A stretch of DNA of 23,772 nt from a virus. The translations under genes and the position numbers were made by a program. The notes beneath the pieces were generated by a model. That model was not told where the DNA came from and searched no databases. It saw only the letters and a program-made list of their open reading frames with translations. Positions 13,438 through 19,998 of this stretch are shown piece after piece; the first letter of the stretch is position 1; the number at the start of each line of letters is the position of its first letter. The stretch is taken from positions 1-23,772 of the IMG/VR virus record IMGVR_UViG_3300042924_001470. One strand, written 5' to 3'.

Positions 13438-13643
13438 GCTAGTATTTCTTGTTTAACTTTGTTCCAATACTGCTTAAATGGATTAGGTAACATAACATTG
13501 TCCATTGCTTGAATTATTTCATCAACTGCAATTAATGCACATCTTTTTGACTCATCAACATTTTGAAAAATAGTATAACTGTCTCCAGTATGTTCAAAGT
13601 TAAATTTACTTACTAATTGTTTTGCTTTCTCTTTTGGTGTCAT
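13431..13643 (-). CDS. Hypothetical phage protein, 70 aa
   Basis: The product reads MTPKEKAKQLVSKFNFEHTG then CALIAVDEIIQAMDN and a helical end. Small proteins of the form 'T-P-K-E-K-A-K-x-L-V-x-K-F ... A-L-I-A-V-D-E-I-I' are common in the early regions of Bacteroidota phages and have no known role. A purine-rich AGGAG lies just before the ATG, which is unusual in this window and may help initiation. Confidence 0.65.
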   Translation of the reverse strand: MTPKEKAKQLVSKFNFEHTGDSYTIFQNVDESKRCALIAVDEIIQAMDNVMLPNPFKQYWNKVKQEILAL

Positions 13644-13649
13644 AGCTCC

Positions 13650-13856
13650 TCAATTTTTAAGATTAATACTGGCCATCTGTCCACTAGGAGAATGGCATGT
13701 TGTTGATCGTATGCCTTCACTATCTTGAAGGACTTGTCTCTCATTGTGACTCTGTATGTTTTCATTTTTAGCTCTTAAGTAGTTAATGTATAGTTGGATG
13801 TTAAAGTGACCTCTCTTAGCCCAGTAGGACTCAATATCAGCTAAGTTCATGGTCAT
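13650..13856 (-). CDS. Hypothetical protein, about 68 aa
   Basis: From the ATG at 13856 this is a 68-residue product (MTMNLADIESYWAKRGHFNI at the start), helical at first and with a polar, low-complexity C-terminus. A longer frame starting at 13913 exists but would lie across most of the zinc-finger gene, so I use the later start; an ATG at 13850 is also possible. It overlaps the upstream gene by 20 bases. I do not recognise a family. Confidence 0.55.
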   Translation of the reverse strand: MTMNLADIESYWAKRGHFNIQLYINYLRAKNENIQSHNERQVLQDSEGIRSTTCHSPSGQMASINLKN

Positions 13857-13968
13857 CAATTTCTCCGTTATTACATCCACACTCCTCTTCTGTGTAGTGA
13901 ATTTCATTTCCAAATGTGCAGAAGTGTACCTCTATAGTACCTTCTCCATTGCAATCAGGGCAAATCAT
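13837..13968 (-). CDS. DnaJ-like zinc-finger miniprotein, 43 aa
   Basis: This 43-residue product (MICPDCNGEGTIEVHFCTFG at the start) contains CPDCNGEG, the DnaJ-type CxxCxGxG zinc-binding motif, and a second Cys pair, ECGCNNGEI, at residues 30-32, so it could coordinate one zinc ion. Its start overlaps the stop of the 76-residue gene by four bases (ATGA), and its stop lies 14-20 bases inside the next gene. A free-standing DnaJ-like finger could serve in protein binding or in a small regulator; no function is known to me. Confidence 0.65.
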   Translation of the reverse strand: MICPDCNGEGTIEVHFCTFGNEIHYTEEECGCNNGEIDDHELS

Positions 13969-14195
13969 AGCTCACAAAATTTAACAGTTGTATACTTTTT
14001 GTGCTTGAATGTGCTTAGGTTTCTTTTTTTAGGAGCAGTCAAGTTGAACTGTTTAATCATGTCTGAATATGTATGCCAATATGATCTCCATCTTGTTGCT
14101 GGTTCTGAGTCTTTACCAAATTGGCTTAGTGAAAATAGATACATGTCCCAGCAATGTTTCTCTTGTTCAATGATGTGTTTGATTAAATTTTGCAT
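13965..14195 (-). CDS. Hypothetical protein, 76 aa, early operon
   Basis: The 76-residue product is rich in aromatic and His residues (EKHCWDMYLFSLSQFGKDSE, then SEPATRWRSYWHTYSDMIKQ) and basic at the end. It is not recognised. It follows the 26-codon gene with a one-base gap (TAAcATG) and overlaps the zinc-finger gene by four bases. The operon arrangement, not homology, supports it. Confidence 0.6.
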   Translation of the reverse strand: MQNLIKHIIEQEKHCWDMYLFSLSQFGKDSEPATRWRSYWHTYSDMIKQFNLTAPKKRNLSTFKHKKYTTVKFCEL

Positions 14196-14196
14196 G

Positions 14197-14277
14197 TTAT
14201 TTTGATTTAAGGGTTAAAATTTTGATTGTTGCTACTATGCTGTAAAGCACTAATAAGTATACGATTTTTCCTTCCAT
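14197..14277 (-). CDS. 26-aa leader peptide or micro membrane protein
   Basis: The frame MEGKIVYLLVLYSIVATIKI, ending LTLKSK, starts at ATG 14277 and ends at TAA 14197-14199, one base before the next ATG. It is a single hydrophobic helix with charged ends, the usual form of membrane miniproteins. It is the first frame after the 14308 promoter, about 25 bases from the expected start. It could be a real protein or a translated leader. Confidence 0.45.
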   Translation of the reverse strand: MEGKIVYLLVLYSIVATIKILTLKSK

Positions 14278-14307
14278 GATTTATTGTTTTGGTTAATAAT
14301 TATGAAA

Positions 14308-14338
14308 CAAAGTTAGTAAGTCTTTTCATATATGCAAA
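14308..14338 (-). promoter_or_regulatory. Consensus Bacteroidota promoter of the early operon
   Basis: On the minus strand TTTG (14338-14335), a 19-base spacer and TAACTTTG (14315-14308) fit the -33/-7 consensus with no mismatch. Transcription should start near 14302 and run leftward into the small early genes. The three terminators just upstream insulate it from the lysis and head operon. Confidence 0.8.
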
Positions 14339-14370
14339 TTAATTAACATATTTTAACATTTGAAGAGATA

Positions 14371-14412
14371 AAAAAACCTCCTAAGTGTGCATCGTGGATA
14401 GGCAAAGGAGGT
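14371..14412 (-). terminator. Third of three tandem hairpin terminators
   Basis: On the minus strand ACCTCCT (14412-14406) pairs with AGGAGGT (14382-14376) around a 23-base loop and is followed by a U run (14376-14371). It is the last of three before the early promoter. Confidence 0.7.
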
Positions 14413-14417
14413 GTATT

Positions 14418-14463
14418 AAAAAAATAAGACCCGATAACTGTTCTTAAGGTAAGTAAATCGGGT
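14418..14463 (-). terminator. Second of three tandem hairpin terminators
   Basis: ACCCGAT (14463-14457) pairs with ATCGGGT (14435-14429) around a 21-base loop, and after four bases a run of seven U residues follows (14424-14418). A TATATTTG box at 14481-14474 lies just upstream, so this hairpin could also begin a short RNA. Confidence 0.7.
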
Positions 14464-14485
14464 ACTGTTAATGCAAATATAGAAT

Positions 14486-14519
14486 AAAAAAAGGGATAAA
14501 CTATTAATAGATCATCCCT
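14486..14519 (-). terminator. First of three tandem hairpin terminators
   Basis: AGGGAT (14519-14514) pairs with ATCCCT (14497-14492), with a self-complementary CTATTAATAG in the loop (14501-14510), followed by seven U residues (14492-14486). It lies about 48 bases after the stop of the 14567 gene and would end the lysis transcript. Confidence 0.75.
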
Positions 14520-14566
14520 CTTAGGTGTTATTGTAACCAAACAATATACATGCAGTACAAATATAC

Positions 14567-14842
14567 TTATTTTTTTCTTCTGAAAATTAATTTTATCAAC
14601 TTTCCTACAAAGCCTGACTGCTCATTAACATCTACATTCACCTCACCATTTGTAACTTGTACATCTACCTTCTCAGTATCTATTTTTAGCTCCTTAGAGT
14701 CACTATCTTTATTAAACTGAACGTCTAACTTAGGAGTATCCACTTTAACCTCTGTAGTGCCATCTTTTCTAGTCACTTTAATATCTACATTCTTAGTATC
14801 AATGTTGATGTTGATGTCTTTTTTTTTCTTAGGTGTTTTCAT
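14567..14842 (-). CDS. Repetitive beta-rich protein, 91 aa
   Basis: This 91-residue protein is built of short alternating repeats: 'NINIDTKNVDIKVTRKDG', 'TEVKVDTPKLDVQFNKDS', 'KELKIDTEKVDVQVTNGE', each with the core I/V-D-T-x-x-V/L-D-V-x-V/F. The start is very basic (MKTPKKKKD) and the end is hydrophobic and basic (FVGKLIKLIFRRKK), like a membrane-attachment tail. Such proteins accompany lysis genes in Bacteroidota phages, without known function. Its start overlaps the peptidase stop by one base. A beta-solenoid or envelope-binding role would fit; it is not proved. Confidence 0.65.
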   Translation of the reverse strand: MKTPKKKKDININIDTKNVDIKVTRKDGTTEVKVDTPKLDVQFNKDSDSKELKIDTEKVDVQVTNGEVNVDVNEQSGFVGKLIKLIFRRKK

Positions 14843-15360
14843 TATGCTTCGTTTTGACTAATTTCTCCTTTTGTTTCTAATTTTACTACTCTTACATTGG
14901 ATGGTTGAGCTATTTTCCAAGCTGTTCTTCTAGCTTGACTTAATCTTGACTTCTCAATTCTCATCACATTGACCTGGTTGTTTTGATTTCCACCTAGTAC
15001 ATGATAACATGTAGTATCTTCTCCAATATAAATACCAACATGTCCTCCTCCATTTCTTGTGAATGTTAATACATCACCAAGCATTGGAACCTGAGCTACA
15101 TTTCCAAACTTATTCCAGTTCAATGCCCATAAAGGATGTTTAACAACATCTAATCCTTGAGCATGGCAGCAATAAGCTATAAAAAGTCCACACCAGGGAA
15201 TCTCATCATTGGTATAAACTGATTTTAAACCAATAGCTTCAGCCCATGCAAGTATCTTTTTATTGTGTTGTTTACCTACAATCTCCTTAGTACCTATATG
15301 CTTGATAGCTTCTACTAATATCTTAGGTGATTTCTCTTCTTTTAACCAGGTATAACTCAT
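14842..15360 (-). CDS. Endolysin-like peptidase, TIGR02594-type
   Basis: This 172-residue protein matches the TIGR02594 group of NlpC/P60- or CHAP-like peptidases. The likely catalytic Cys is C57 in EIPWCGLFIAYC, the His is H107 in NGGGHVGIYIG, and a polar residue follows in VLGGNQNNQVNV. There is no signal peptide, so it would rely on the membrane proteins encoded next to it to reach the cell wall. It would cut peptidoglycan peptide bridges to release progeny. It overlaps the upstream membrane gene by four bases. Confidence 0.85.
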   Translation of the reverse strand: MSYTWLKEEKSPKILVEAIKHIGTKEIVGKQHNKKILAWAEAIGLKSVYTNDEIPWCGLFIAYCCHAQGLDVVKHPLWALNWNKFGNVAQVPMLGDVLTFTRNGGGHVGIYIGEDTTCYHVLGGNQNNQVNVMRIEKSRLSQARRTAWKIAQPSNVRVVKLETKGEISQNEA

Positions 15361-15602
15361 AATGAATCTTTAACTATATAAATGTACTTAGTTTTCTTTT
15401 TTACAGTCAATAAGCTATCTACATCATGTTTAAGTTGTTCAACTTTTACATTGTTTTCTTTCTCAAGATCATGTAGATATTTTTCAGCTTTGATTGTGAT
15501 TAAATCTTTTTTATGATCTTGATATTGATGCACTGGCATGGGTGTAAAAATTGCTAAAAGAGAGCTCACAATTGTGACAATCAATAAAACCTTATTCTCC
15601 AT
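15357..15602 (-). CDS. Small membrane protein with coiled coil, lysis cassette
   Basis: The 81-residue product has an N-terminal membrane helix (MENKVLLIVTIVSSLLAIFT) and then a charged coiled coil (KAEKYLHDLEKENNVKVEQL). This single-pass topology with a periplasmic coiled coil resembles the inner-membrane spanin or an antiholin-like protein. It overlaps the other small membrane gene by 11 bases and the peptidase gene by four. No lipoprotein signal is seen, so a two-component spanin pair is not proved. Confidence 0.6.
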   Translation of the reverse strand: MENKVLLIVTIVSSLLAIFTPMPVHQYQDHKKDLITIKAEKYLHDLEKENNVKVEQLKHDVDSLLTVKKKTKYIYIVKDSL

Positions 15603-15834
15603 CTAATTTTTTGTTAAGTTCTTTTTGGAATAGTATATCTTGCATTAATTTTTTATCAGATTTTCTCTCCTCATCACAATCATTAATCTTTTGCTGTTGC
15701 TGTTTAATCTCAGTATCTTTTGATGTAATAATATATCTACCAATCATAATGAGTATAGTCAATAAAATAAAGAAAATATAAGTGAATGGACTTTTCCCAA
15801 ATGTCTTATAATCTAATTTAAAAATGTTTTCCAT
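15592..15834 (-). CDS. Holin- or spanin-like small membrane protein
   Basis: The 80-residue product has a short cytoplasmic N-terminus, one strong transmembrane helix (FTYIFFILLTILIMIGRYII, 17-36), and a Gln/Asp/Glu/Lys-rich tail with heptad spacing (QQQQKINDCDEERKSDKKLM). With one helix it could be a pinholin or an inner-membrane spanin. Its place at the head of the lysis cassette, before the second membrane gene and the peptidase, supports a lysis role. Confidence 0.6.
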   Translation of the reverse strand: MENIFKLDYKTFGKSPFTYIFFILLTILIMIGRYIITSKDTEIKQQQQKINDCDEERKSDKKLMQDILFQKELNKKLDGE

Positions 15835-15845
15835 ACTTATTATGC

Positions 15846-16310
15846 TTAATCGTTCTGAAAGTCATAATCATCATAAGGTATAGAACACCAATCATTGTTA
15901 TCATAGATAGATGCATTCACTGATATTGTCCATCCAGCAGTTACATCTGGTCCTCTATTAATGAATGGTTGTGTTGTAATATCTCCATTAATATCCATAA
16001 AGTCCTCAAATCTCCATTGTTGGAATGTGATTCTTATGTCATTGCAGATACTTAAGCAATCAGAATGTATCTCATCAATCTGTCTATATTCTTGGATATT
16101 GTATTTATCACATATTGTGATGATCATATTAACATTAACAGCTTGAGTAGTCATTGATCCAGGTTGCAATGTTACAACCATTAATGGATATTGTGCAGCA
16201 TCTCTAGAAACAGCATCAATATAATCACCTTGAAAGAATTCTCTTATCTGTTTGTGCTTTGTTGCTATTATTTGCAACTCTTTCATTAGTTGGTTGAGAG
16301 TTCTTTCCAT
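15846..16310 (-). CDS. Tail completion or head-tail joining-like protein
   Basis: The 154-residue product starts with a helical segment (MERTLNQLMKELQIIATKHK) and continues with a beta-rich core (DAAQYPLMVVTLQPGSMTTQ, VNVNMIITICDKYN). The C-terminus is acidic and aromatic. This arrangement, helix, 'YPLxxVxxxPG', 'xNxxIxVxD', is the usual look of tail-completion or tail-terminator proteins in Bacteroidota phages. It lies between a DUF6712-like connector and the lysis genes. The assignment is by pattern and place. Confidence 0.6.
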   Translation of the reverse strand: MERTLNQLMKELQIIATKHKQIREFFQGDYIDAVSRDAAQYPLMVVTLQPGSMTTQAVNVNMIITICDKYNIQEYRQIDEIHSDCLSICNDIRITFQQWRFEDFMDINGDITTQPFINRGPDVTAGWTISVNASIYDNNDWCSIPYDDYDFQND

Positions 16311-16362
16311 TTTTTTCTAGGTAAAATTTAAGCTTATCAATTTGTTTTTTTGAGAATTTCAT
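16225..16362 (-). CDS. Possible 45-aa gene overlapping the tail-completion start
   Basis: A 45-codon frame, MKFSKKQIDKLKFYLEKNGK then a polar tail, starts at ATG 16362, which overlaps the stop of the connector gene as ATGA. Its last 86 bases lie in another frame of the tail-completion gene. The first part fills an otherwise empty 48-base gap. The N-terminal helix looks plausible but the tail (ANNSNKAQTDKRILSR) is shared with the other frame, so this may be a real short gene or a chance overlap. Confidence 0.35.
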   Translation of the reverse strand: MKFSKKQIDKLKFYLEKNGKNSQPTNERVANNSNKAQTDKRILSR

Positions 16363-16871
16363 CTGATCCAATTTAGTGGACTATAACCTGTCTTATCTTT
16401 CCTTACAAATTCATTACAATGATCAGAGCACATATCACAATATTCTGGATACTTAGTAGCTTGATCATCCATTAAGTAACCTATCAATCTTTCTTTATAA
16501 AAATATGCATCTTTCCTTAATTGGTCTCTAAATTCATCAACCTCAGCCAAAGTATTAGCTTGTATATTTTCATCCTGTACTCTACCAGTAGTCTTATTAG
16601 TTATCTTTTCAGTTACCAATAAAGCTGCTCTATAATCAACAAATGCTACTAAGCAAGGAATAACATATTCATTCATAAGATCTAAATAGTCTTGAGTCCA
16701 AGTATTGGTTTCAACTCTATCAAGTAATGCTCTATAAAGCGGAGTCCCTAGAGCTGGTTGAATATGCATGTCTTGACTTCTCTTAATAGCTACTGCTAAG
16801 AGCTTAGTATCTGTATTATTGTGAATAAGTCCAAGCTTCTTTAGATTCTCCACTGAAAGTAAATAATTCAT
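16359..16871 (-). CDS. Head-tail connector-like protein (DUF6712-like)
   Basis: This 170-residue protein begins MNYLLSVENLKKLGLIHNNT and continues 'KLLAVAIKRSQDMHIQPALG', then PLYRALL and a second helical part with NEYVIPCLVAFVDYRAALLV. This is the pattern of DUF6712-like and gp6-like connectors: a helix, an 'IxxAQxxxIxPxLG' turn, then two long helices. Connectors join the portal to the tail. A C-terminal Cys-rich segment, YPEYCDMCSDHCNEFVRKDK, could bind a metal. It follows the portal with a three-base gap. Confidence 0.65.
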   Translation of the reverse strand: MNYLLSVENLKKLGLIHNNTDTKLLAVAIKRSQDMHIQPALGTPLYRALLDRVETNTWTQDYLDLMNEYVIPCLVAFVDYRAALLVTEKITNKTTGRVQDENIQANTLAEVDEFRDQLRKDAYFYKERLIGYLMDDQATKYPEYCDMCSDHCNEFVRKDKTGYSPLNWIR

Positions 16872-16874
16872 ATC

Positions 16875-18836
16875 TTATCTTTTTACTACTAATTGCTGAA
16901 TCCATTCATGTCTACACCATGGAGTTGATTTACCAGTATCTGGATTTGTATACCATCCACCTCTATATCTCCATACATCTCTATCAACTCTATTAGATAT
17001 ACTATTAATCTCATCTTTTGTATACAACCTATTAAGACCTAGTAATCTTTCACAGAATTGTCTAGATCCACTCTTTGCTGGAGGAACATCTAATCTGGTC
17101 CTGTATCCATATCTTACTTCGAATCTTTCAATAGGAATATTTTCTTCTCTTACTAATTGCTTTCCTAAATCTGTTACTTCTCCCTTTGTAATCACCTCCC
17201 ATTTCATAAGCTTAGCCATTGACTTAGCAATCTCTTCAATGTTAGTATTAAGAGCTTTAGCAATAGCATTAGAGTCTTCACCATCACCTAACATCTTTAA
17301 AACATTCTTATCAAAGTCATTTAGTTCTGCTGATATCTCTCCAATGGTTGCAAATAATTGGTCTTGTTTAGTGAATACATCAGCAGATGGAGTATCCCAA
17401 GCAATTGGAAAAGTAGCAAATACTTCATATTCATGTGCTGATTCACCATATTGAGCAAAGTATCCAATCTCATTATCTGAGAATGTATCAACATGCTTAC
17501 AAGATGACATTTGTTGAGGAGCTGAATTTAATCCTACAATTTTACGAGCTTGGATTTCATCAATTGTTGGAAATGAAGCTAGTAATACTTGCAATGCAGA
17601 ATCAGGAGTTAATATTCCTTCTTTAATTTTAGCAACAACATCAATAAGTGATGCAATCTGTGCTCCATTTAATGCACTTTTAGCAACATCAACTGGTGCT
17701 TCTACTGTTGGTTGATTAGGAGTTGATTGTATTGGAGCATTATTAGTTACTCCAATTGGATTAACATCTCTAAGAGTAAGAGTTCCTACATCACCAGATA
17801 GTGTAACCATGTAATTCAATATCCATTCAATTCTTTTTTGTCTTGTGTTGACATAAGTGTTTTTAAATATCTCAAATAATTCAGCAGATTCAGCAGCATT
17901 AAATGATCCTTCTGGAGCTACACCAAACAATGATGGAGAAACAACTGAATGTGCTACAAGAATATTTTGCTGAACTGATTTCTCAAGAGCACTATATCTT
18001 TTATCCAGGTCATTTCCATTTAAACTCTCTACCTTTGGAGCTTGATCAGCTGATGCAGCAAATGTTATTATAATATCACCACTATTTTCAATATTAGATG
18101 CTGGATCTTTGATTTGATTTTTAAAAGATTCTGCTTCTTCTTGAGTCTCAGGAAATCCATTCATGAATGTAATCATAGTTCCTGACTTGAATCCATTCTG
18201 TAACTCATACATGTTGAATTTAGAGATATCAACATCAGTTTGAATAGCTGTTAATCCACCTTGATAAACAGGCTTAGGATATACTCCATGTTCTTTCCTT
18301 GCCTTCTTAGCTGGGTCTTTATAATAAAGTACAAATGATCCAACTTTTTTATCTTCATCTAGAGCTGGAATAGTTCTAAGATTTGTTTTCTCAGCTGATT
18401 GTTGTTGCATTGTCCAATCATCTGATATATAATACATTCTTTCATCTGATGATACTCTTATTGCATCTAATGGTAGATATTCCCAAACAGCTACTCTTGT
18501 ACCTTCTAGATTCCAAGTACCTTTAACTGCAAATGCTCCAAATAATTCATAATCAAATGTCAATTGCTCAACAATCTCATCCATTGTGAAATCAGAATAG
18601 GAGTTATTAAGAAACCTTTCTAAGTTACCAGTAACAACTTCAAGACCTCCACCAGCAATGTAGTGAGTTTTATTCTTGATTATTCCCTGGTGCCATGCTG
18701 AACCATTATAAAGGTCCACTAAAAAATAAGGATAGTCATTCTTTTTTCCCCATTTGATAAATCCAAGCAATCTATCTTGTTCCTCAACTGGTAGGACAAA
18801 GTCCTTTCTAAATGACATTGATTCAAACTTATTCAT
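16875..18836 (-). CDS. Portal protein with a C-terminal MuF-like extension
   Basis: This 653-residue protein starts with the portal-like pattern FIKWGKKNDYPYFLVDLYNG and continues with YIAGGGLEV and a clip and wing region (residues about 60-360, with ESAELFEIFKNTYVN). The C-terminal part is unusual: a segment near 440-520, a helix-turn-helix-like unit around 515-560 (NAIAKALNTNIEEIAKSMAK), and a final Cys/His block from 591 (SRQFCERLLG) to 641-646 (CRHEWI) of the kind in MuF/minor head proteins. Twelve portals would form the DNA entry ring; the MuF-like tail may face the inside of the capsid. It overlaps the upstream gene by eight bases. Placement downstream of the capsid gene is reversed relative to most phages. 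Confidence 0.8.
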   Translation of the reverse strand: MNKFESMSFRKDFVLPVEEQDRLLGFIKWGKKNDYPYFLVDLYNGSAWHQGIIKNKTHYIAGGGLEVVTGNLERFLNNSYSDFTMDEIVEQLTFDYELFGAFAVKGTWNLEGTRVAVWEYLPLDAIRVSSDERMYYISDDWTMQQQSAEKTNLRTIPALDEDKKVGSFVLYYKDPAKKARKEHGVYPKPVYQGGLTAIQTDVDISKFNMYELQNGFKSGTMITFMNGFPETQEEAESFKNQIKDPASNIENSGDIIITFAASADQAPKVESLNGNDLDKRYSALEKSVQQNILVAHSVVSPSLFGVAPEGSFNAAESAELFEIFKNTYVNTRQKRIEWILNYMVTLSGDVGTLTLRDVNPIGVTNNAPIQSTPNQPTVEAPVDVAKSALNGAQIASLIDVVAKIKEGILTPDSALQVLLASFPTIDEIQARKIVGLNSAPQQMSSCKHVDTFSDNEIGYFAQYGESAHEYEVFATFPIAWDTPSADVFTKQDQLFATIGEISAELNDFDKNVLKMLGDGEDSNAIAKALNTNIEEIAKSMAKLMKWEVITKGEVTDLGKQLVREENIPIERFEVRYGYRTRLDVPPAKSGSRQFCERLLGLNRLYTKDEINSISNRVDRDVWRYRGGWYTNPDTGKSTPWCRHEWIQQLVVKR

Positions 18837-19197
18837 ATATATTGAATGTTATATTTTCATTATACTCATTAGATGGAGAATCAATAACATAAACATGAGC
18901 TCTCCCTTCTTCTACTAAACCATCAGATAAAATTGGATCTAAATTAGTTGATGATATTTGCTGATAAATTCTATAAGTATAGTATCCATCATAATCAAAA
19001 TTTAAATCTACTCCATCAACAAGCTCAAACTCATCATATCTTTCTGTAGCTAAGCTTATATTATCTAGAATACAGTAATACTTTAAGAATGATTGCTCAT
19101 GTTCAAATTCAAATAGGTAGTAAACTGGACTAACTGTTGTCAGTTCCGTTACTGTCACTATCAGAATTGAAGTTGAGTCCTTCAGTATTTTTAGCAT
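18829..19197 (-). CDS. Conserved virion-region protein, 122 aa
   Basis: The 122-residue product is predicted to be all beta: 'STSILIVTVTELTTVSPVYY', LFEFEHEQSFLKYYCILDN, and a centre with FDYDGYYTYRIYQQ. This order, 'VTLTEKxTLxxPxYLFxF' then 'GYYxYxIYxQ', is found in small proteins between the major capsid and portal in Bacteroidota phages. The role is unknown, perhaps a decoration or fibre-adaptor protein. It overlaps the upstream gene by 68 bases; both frames look protein-like. Confidence 0.6.
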   Translation of the reverse strand: MLKILKDSTSILIVTVTELTTVSPVYYLFEFEHEQSFLKYYCILDNISLATERYDEFELVDGVDLNFDYDGYYTYRIYQQISSTNLDPILSDGLVEEGRAHVYVIDSPSNEYNENITFNIYE

Positions 19198-19345
19198 TTT
19201 TAATTAATTTAGGTTTCTTTCTTTCAAATATATGAATAAATCCAAGTGAATGGTAAAAGTCCTCTTCACCTCTTTTTATATCAATCCATTTGCTCAATAA
19301 TACTGACCATTGTTTTGATCCAATAAACTTTGCTTTTATTTCCAT
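19130..19345 (-). CDS. Hypothetical protein, 71 aa
   Basis: The first codon in frame is TTG at 19351, but ATG at 19345 gives MEIKAKFIGSKQWSVLLSKW and is the better start. The N-terminal part is beta-like and basic; the end is a Ser/Asp/Asn-rich low-complexity tail (SDSDSNGTDNS). It overlaps the next gene by 68 bases, unusually long for this window. Coming after the hairpin terminator at 19361, it may be expressed less than the upstream gene. Function is unknown. Confidence 0.5.
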   Translation of the reverse strand: MEIKAKFIGSKQWSVLLSKWIDIKRGEEDFYHSLGFIHIFERKKPKLIKNAKNTEGLNFNSDSDSNGTDNS

Positions 19346-19360
19346 GTTCAAATATACAAA

Positions 19361-19386
19361 AAAAGGAGGGACATAGCCCTCCCTTT
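19361..19386 (-). terminator. Hairpin terminator between virion genes
   Basis: On the minus strand GGAGGG (19382-19377, complement of CCCTCC) pairs with CCCTCC (19370-19365) around six bases, followed by seven U residues. It lies between the stop at 19408 and the next start at 19345, so it probably lowers transcription of the genes downstream of the capsid and virion protein genes. Confidence 0.8.
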
Positions 19387-19407
19387 AAATATCACTTCAA
19401 TCAATTC

Positions 19408-19938
19408 TTAGATAGATGGCGATTGTTGACCTAATAATGATAAATAAACAGATGAAAGTACATCTGGAACAGGATCATTTTCTAATCCACCCATAATGAT
19501 GTCATGACCTAATCTATCAGATTTAATTACTCCAGAACCATAAGCAGAAGCTTCAGCAATTTGAAGTCCTTCACCAAATCCAAGAGCAACAACAGTACCA
19601 TCAGCTTTCTCAACAAAAGCAACACACTCATTCTGTCCTAATAAGTGAATCTCTGAACGTAATTCTTTAGTATCTGAAGCTAAGATCATAGTCAAAGTTT
19701 GTTCATACCAAAGAGTTCCATTTCCTTTATTCACTCTGATTGGTGCCGTATAACTTGATAAGTTAGATTTTAACTTATACAAAAATACTTCACCTGTTAC
19801 AGTCAAAGCAGTCACTTCATTGTCTACAATTGTAGAGGCAGTTACATTCTCTAATGGAAATATCATAACAGATTTTATACCACCTTTACCGTTGGTACAA
19901 GTTCTGTCATTATATCCCTGTGTCATATTACAGCTCAT
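19408..19938 (-). CDS. Conserved virion protein, possibly tail tube
   Basis: I use the ATG at 19938 (MSCNMTQGYNDRTCTNGKGG), giving 176 residues. An earlier ATG at 19980 would add 14 residues, but a hairpin (19969-19988) lies across it. The start pattern, 'Cys, Thr, Gly, Cys-x-x-x-x-GGIKSV', the later 'NGTLWYEQTLTMILAS', 'ELRSEIHLLGQNE' and a glycine-rich end are those of a conserved protein placed just after the major capsid in many Bacteroidota phages. Its beta-rich plan fits a tail tube or a capsid decoration protein. Function is inferred from place; no direct motif proves it. Confidence 0.65.
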   Translation of the reverse strand: MSCNMTQGYNDRTCTNGKGGIKSVMIFPLENVTASTIVDNEVTALTVTGEVFLYKLKSNLSSYTAPIRVNKGNGTLWYEQTLTMILASDTKELRSEIHLLGQNECVAFVEKADGTVVALGFGEGLQIAEASAYGSGVIKSDRLGHDIIMGGLENDPVPDVLSSVYLSLLGQQSPSI

Positions 19939-19968
19939 TGCTTTTTGTTTTTTTAATGTTATTAAATA

Positions 19969-19988
19969 GGGAGGAGTCACCCCCTCCC
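19969..19988 (-). promoter_or_regulatory. Hairpin between capsid and virion protein genes
   Basis: GGGAGG (19969-19974) and CCTCCC (19983-19988) form a six-base stem with an eight-base loop on the minus strand, ten bases after the capsid stop at 19999. The following stretch is AT-rich but lacks a clean U run, so it looks like a weak terminator or an mRNA-end or processing structure that lets most transcripts pass. Confidence 0.5.
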
Positions 19989-19998
19989 ATTATTTTTC

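Noticed and set aside
13857-13913. An upstream start for the 13650 gene
   Set aside because: It would lengthen the protein across the DnaJ-like zinc-finger gene; the later ATG gives only a 20-base overlap.
13849-14205. A 118-codon plus-strand frame in the early region
   Set aside because: It runs antisense to three coupled minus-strand genes (13837-13968, 13965-14195 and the start of 13650-13856), has no recognisable motif and no promoter.
14343-14540. A 65-codon minus-strand frame
   Set aside because: It lies across three hairpin terminators and gives no recognisable protein; the hairpins explain the segment better.
19349-19356. TATATTTG on the minus strand as a promoter
   Set aside because: No -33 box at 18-20 bases, and it overlaps the start region of the 71-aa gene; likely chance in AT-rich DNA.
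19939-19980. An earlier ATG for the virion protein gene
   Set aside because: It would lie inside a hairpin, and the shorter start begins with the conserved Cys/Thr/Gly pattern.
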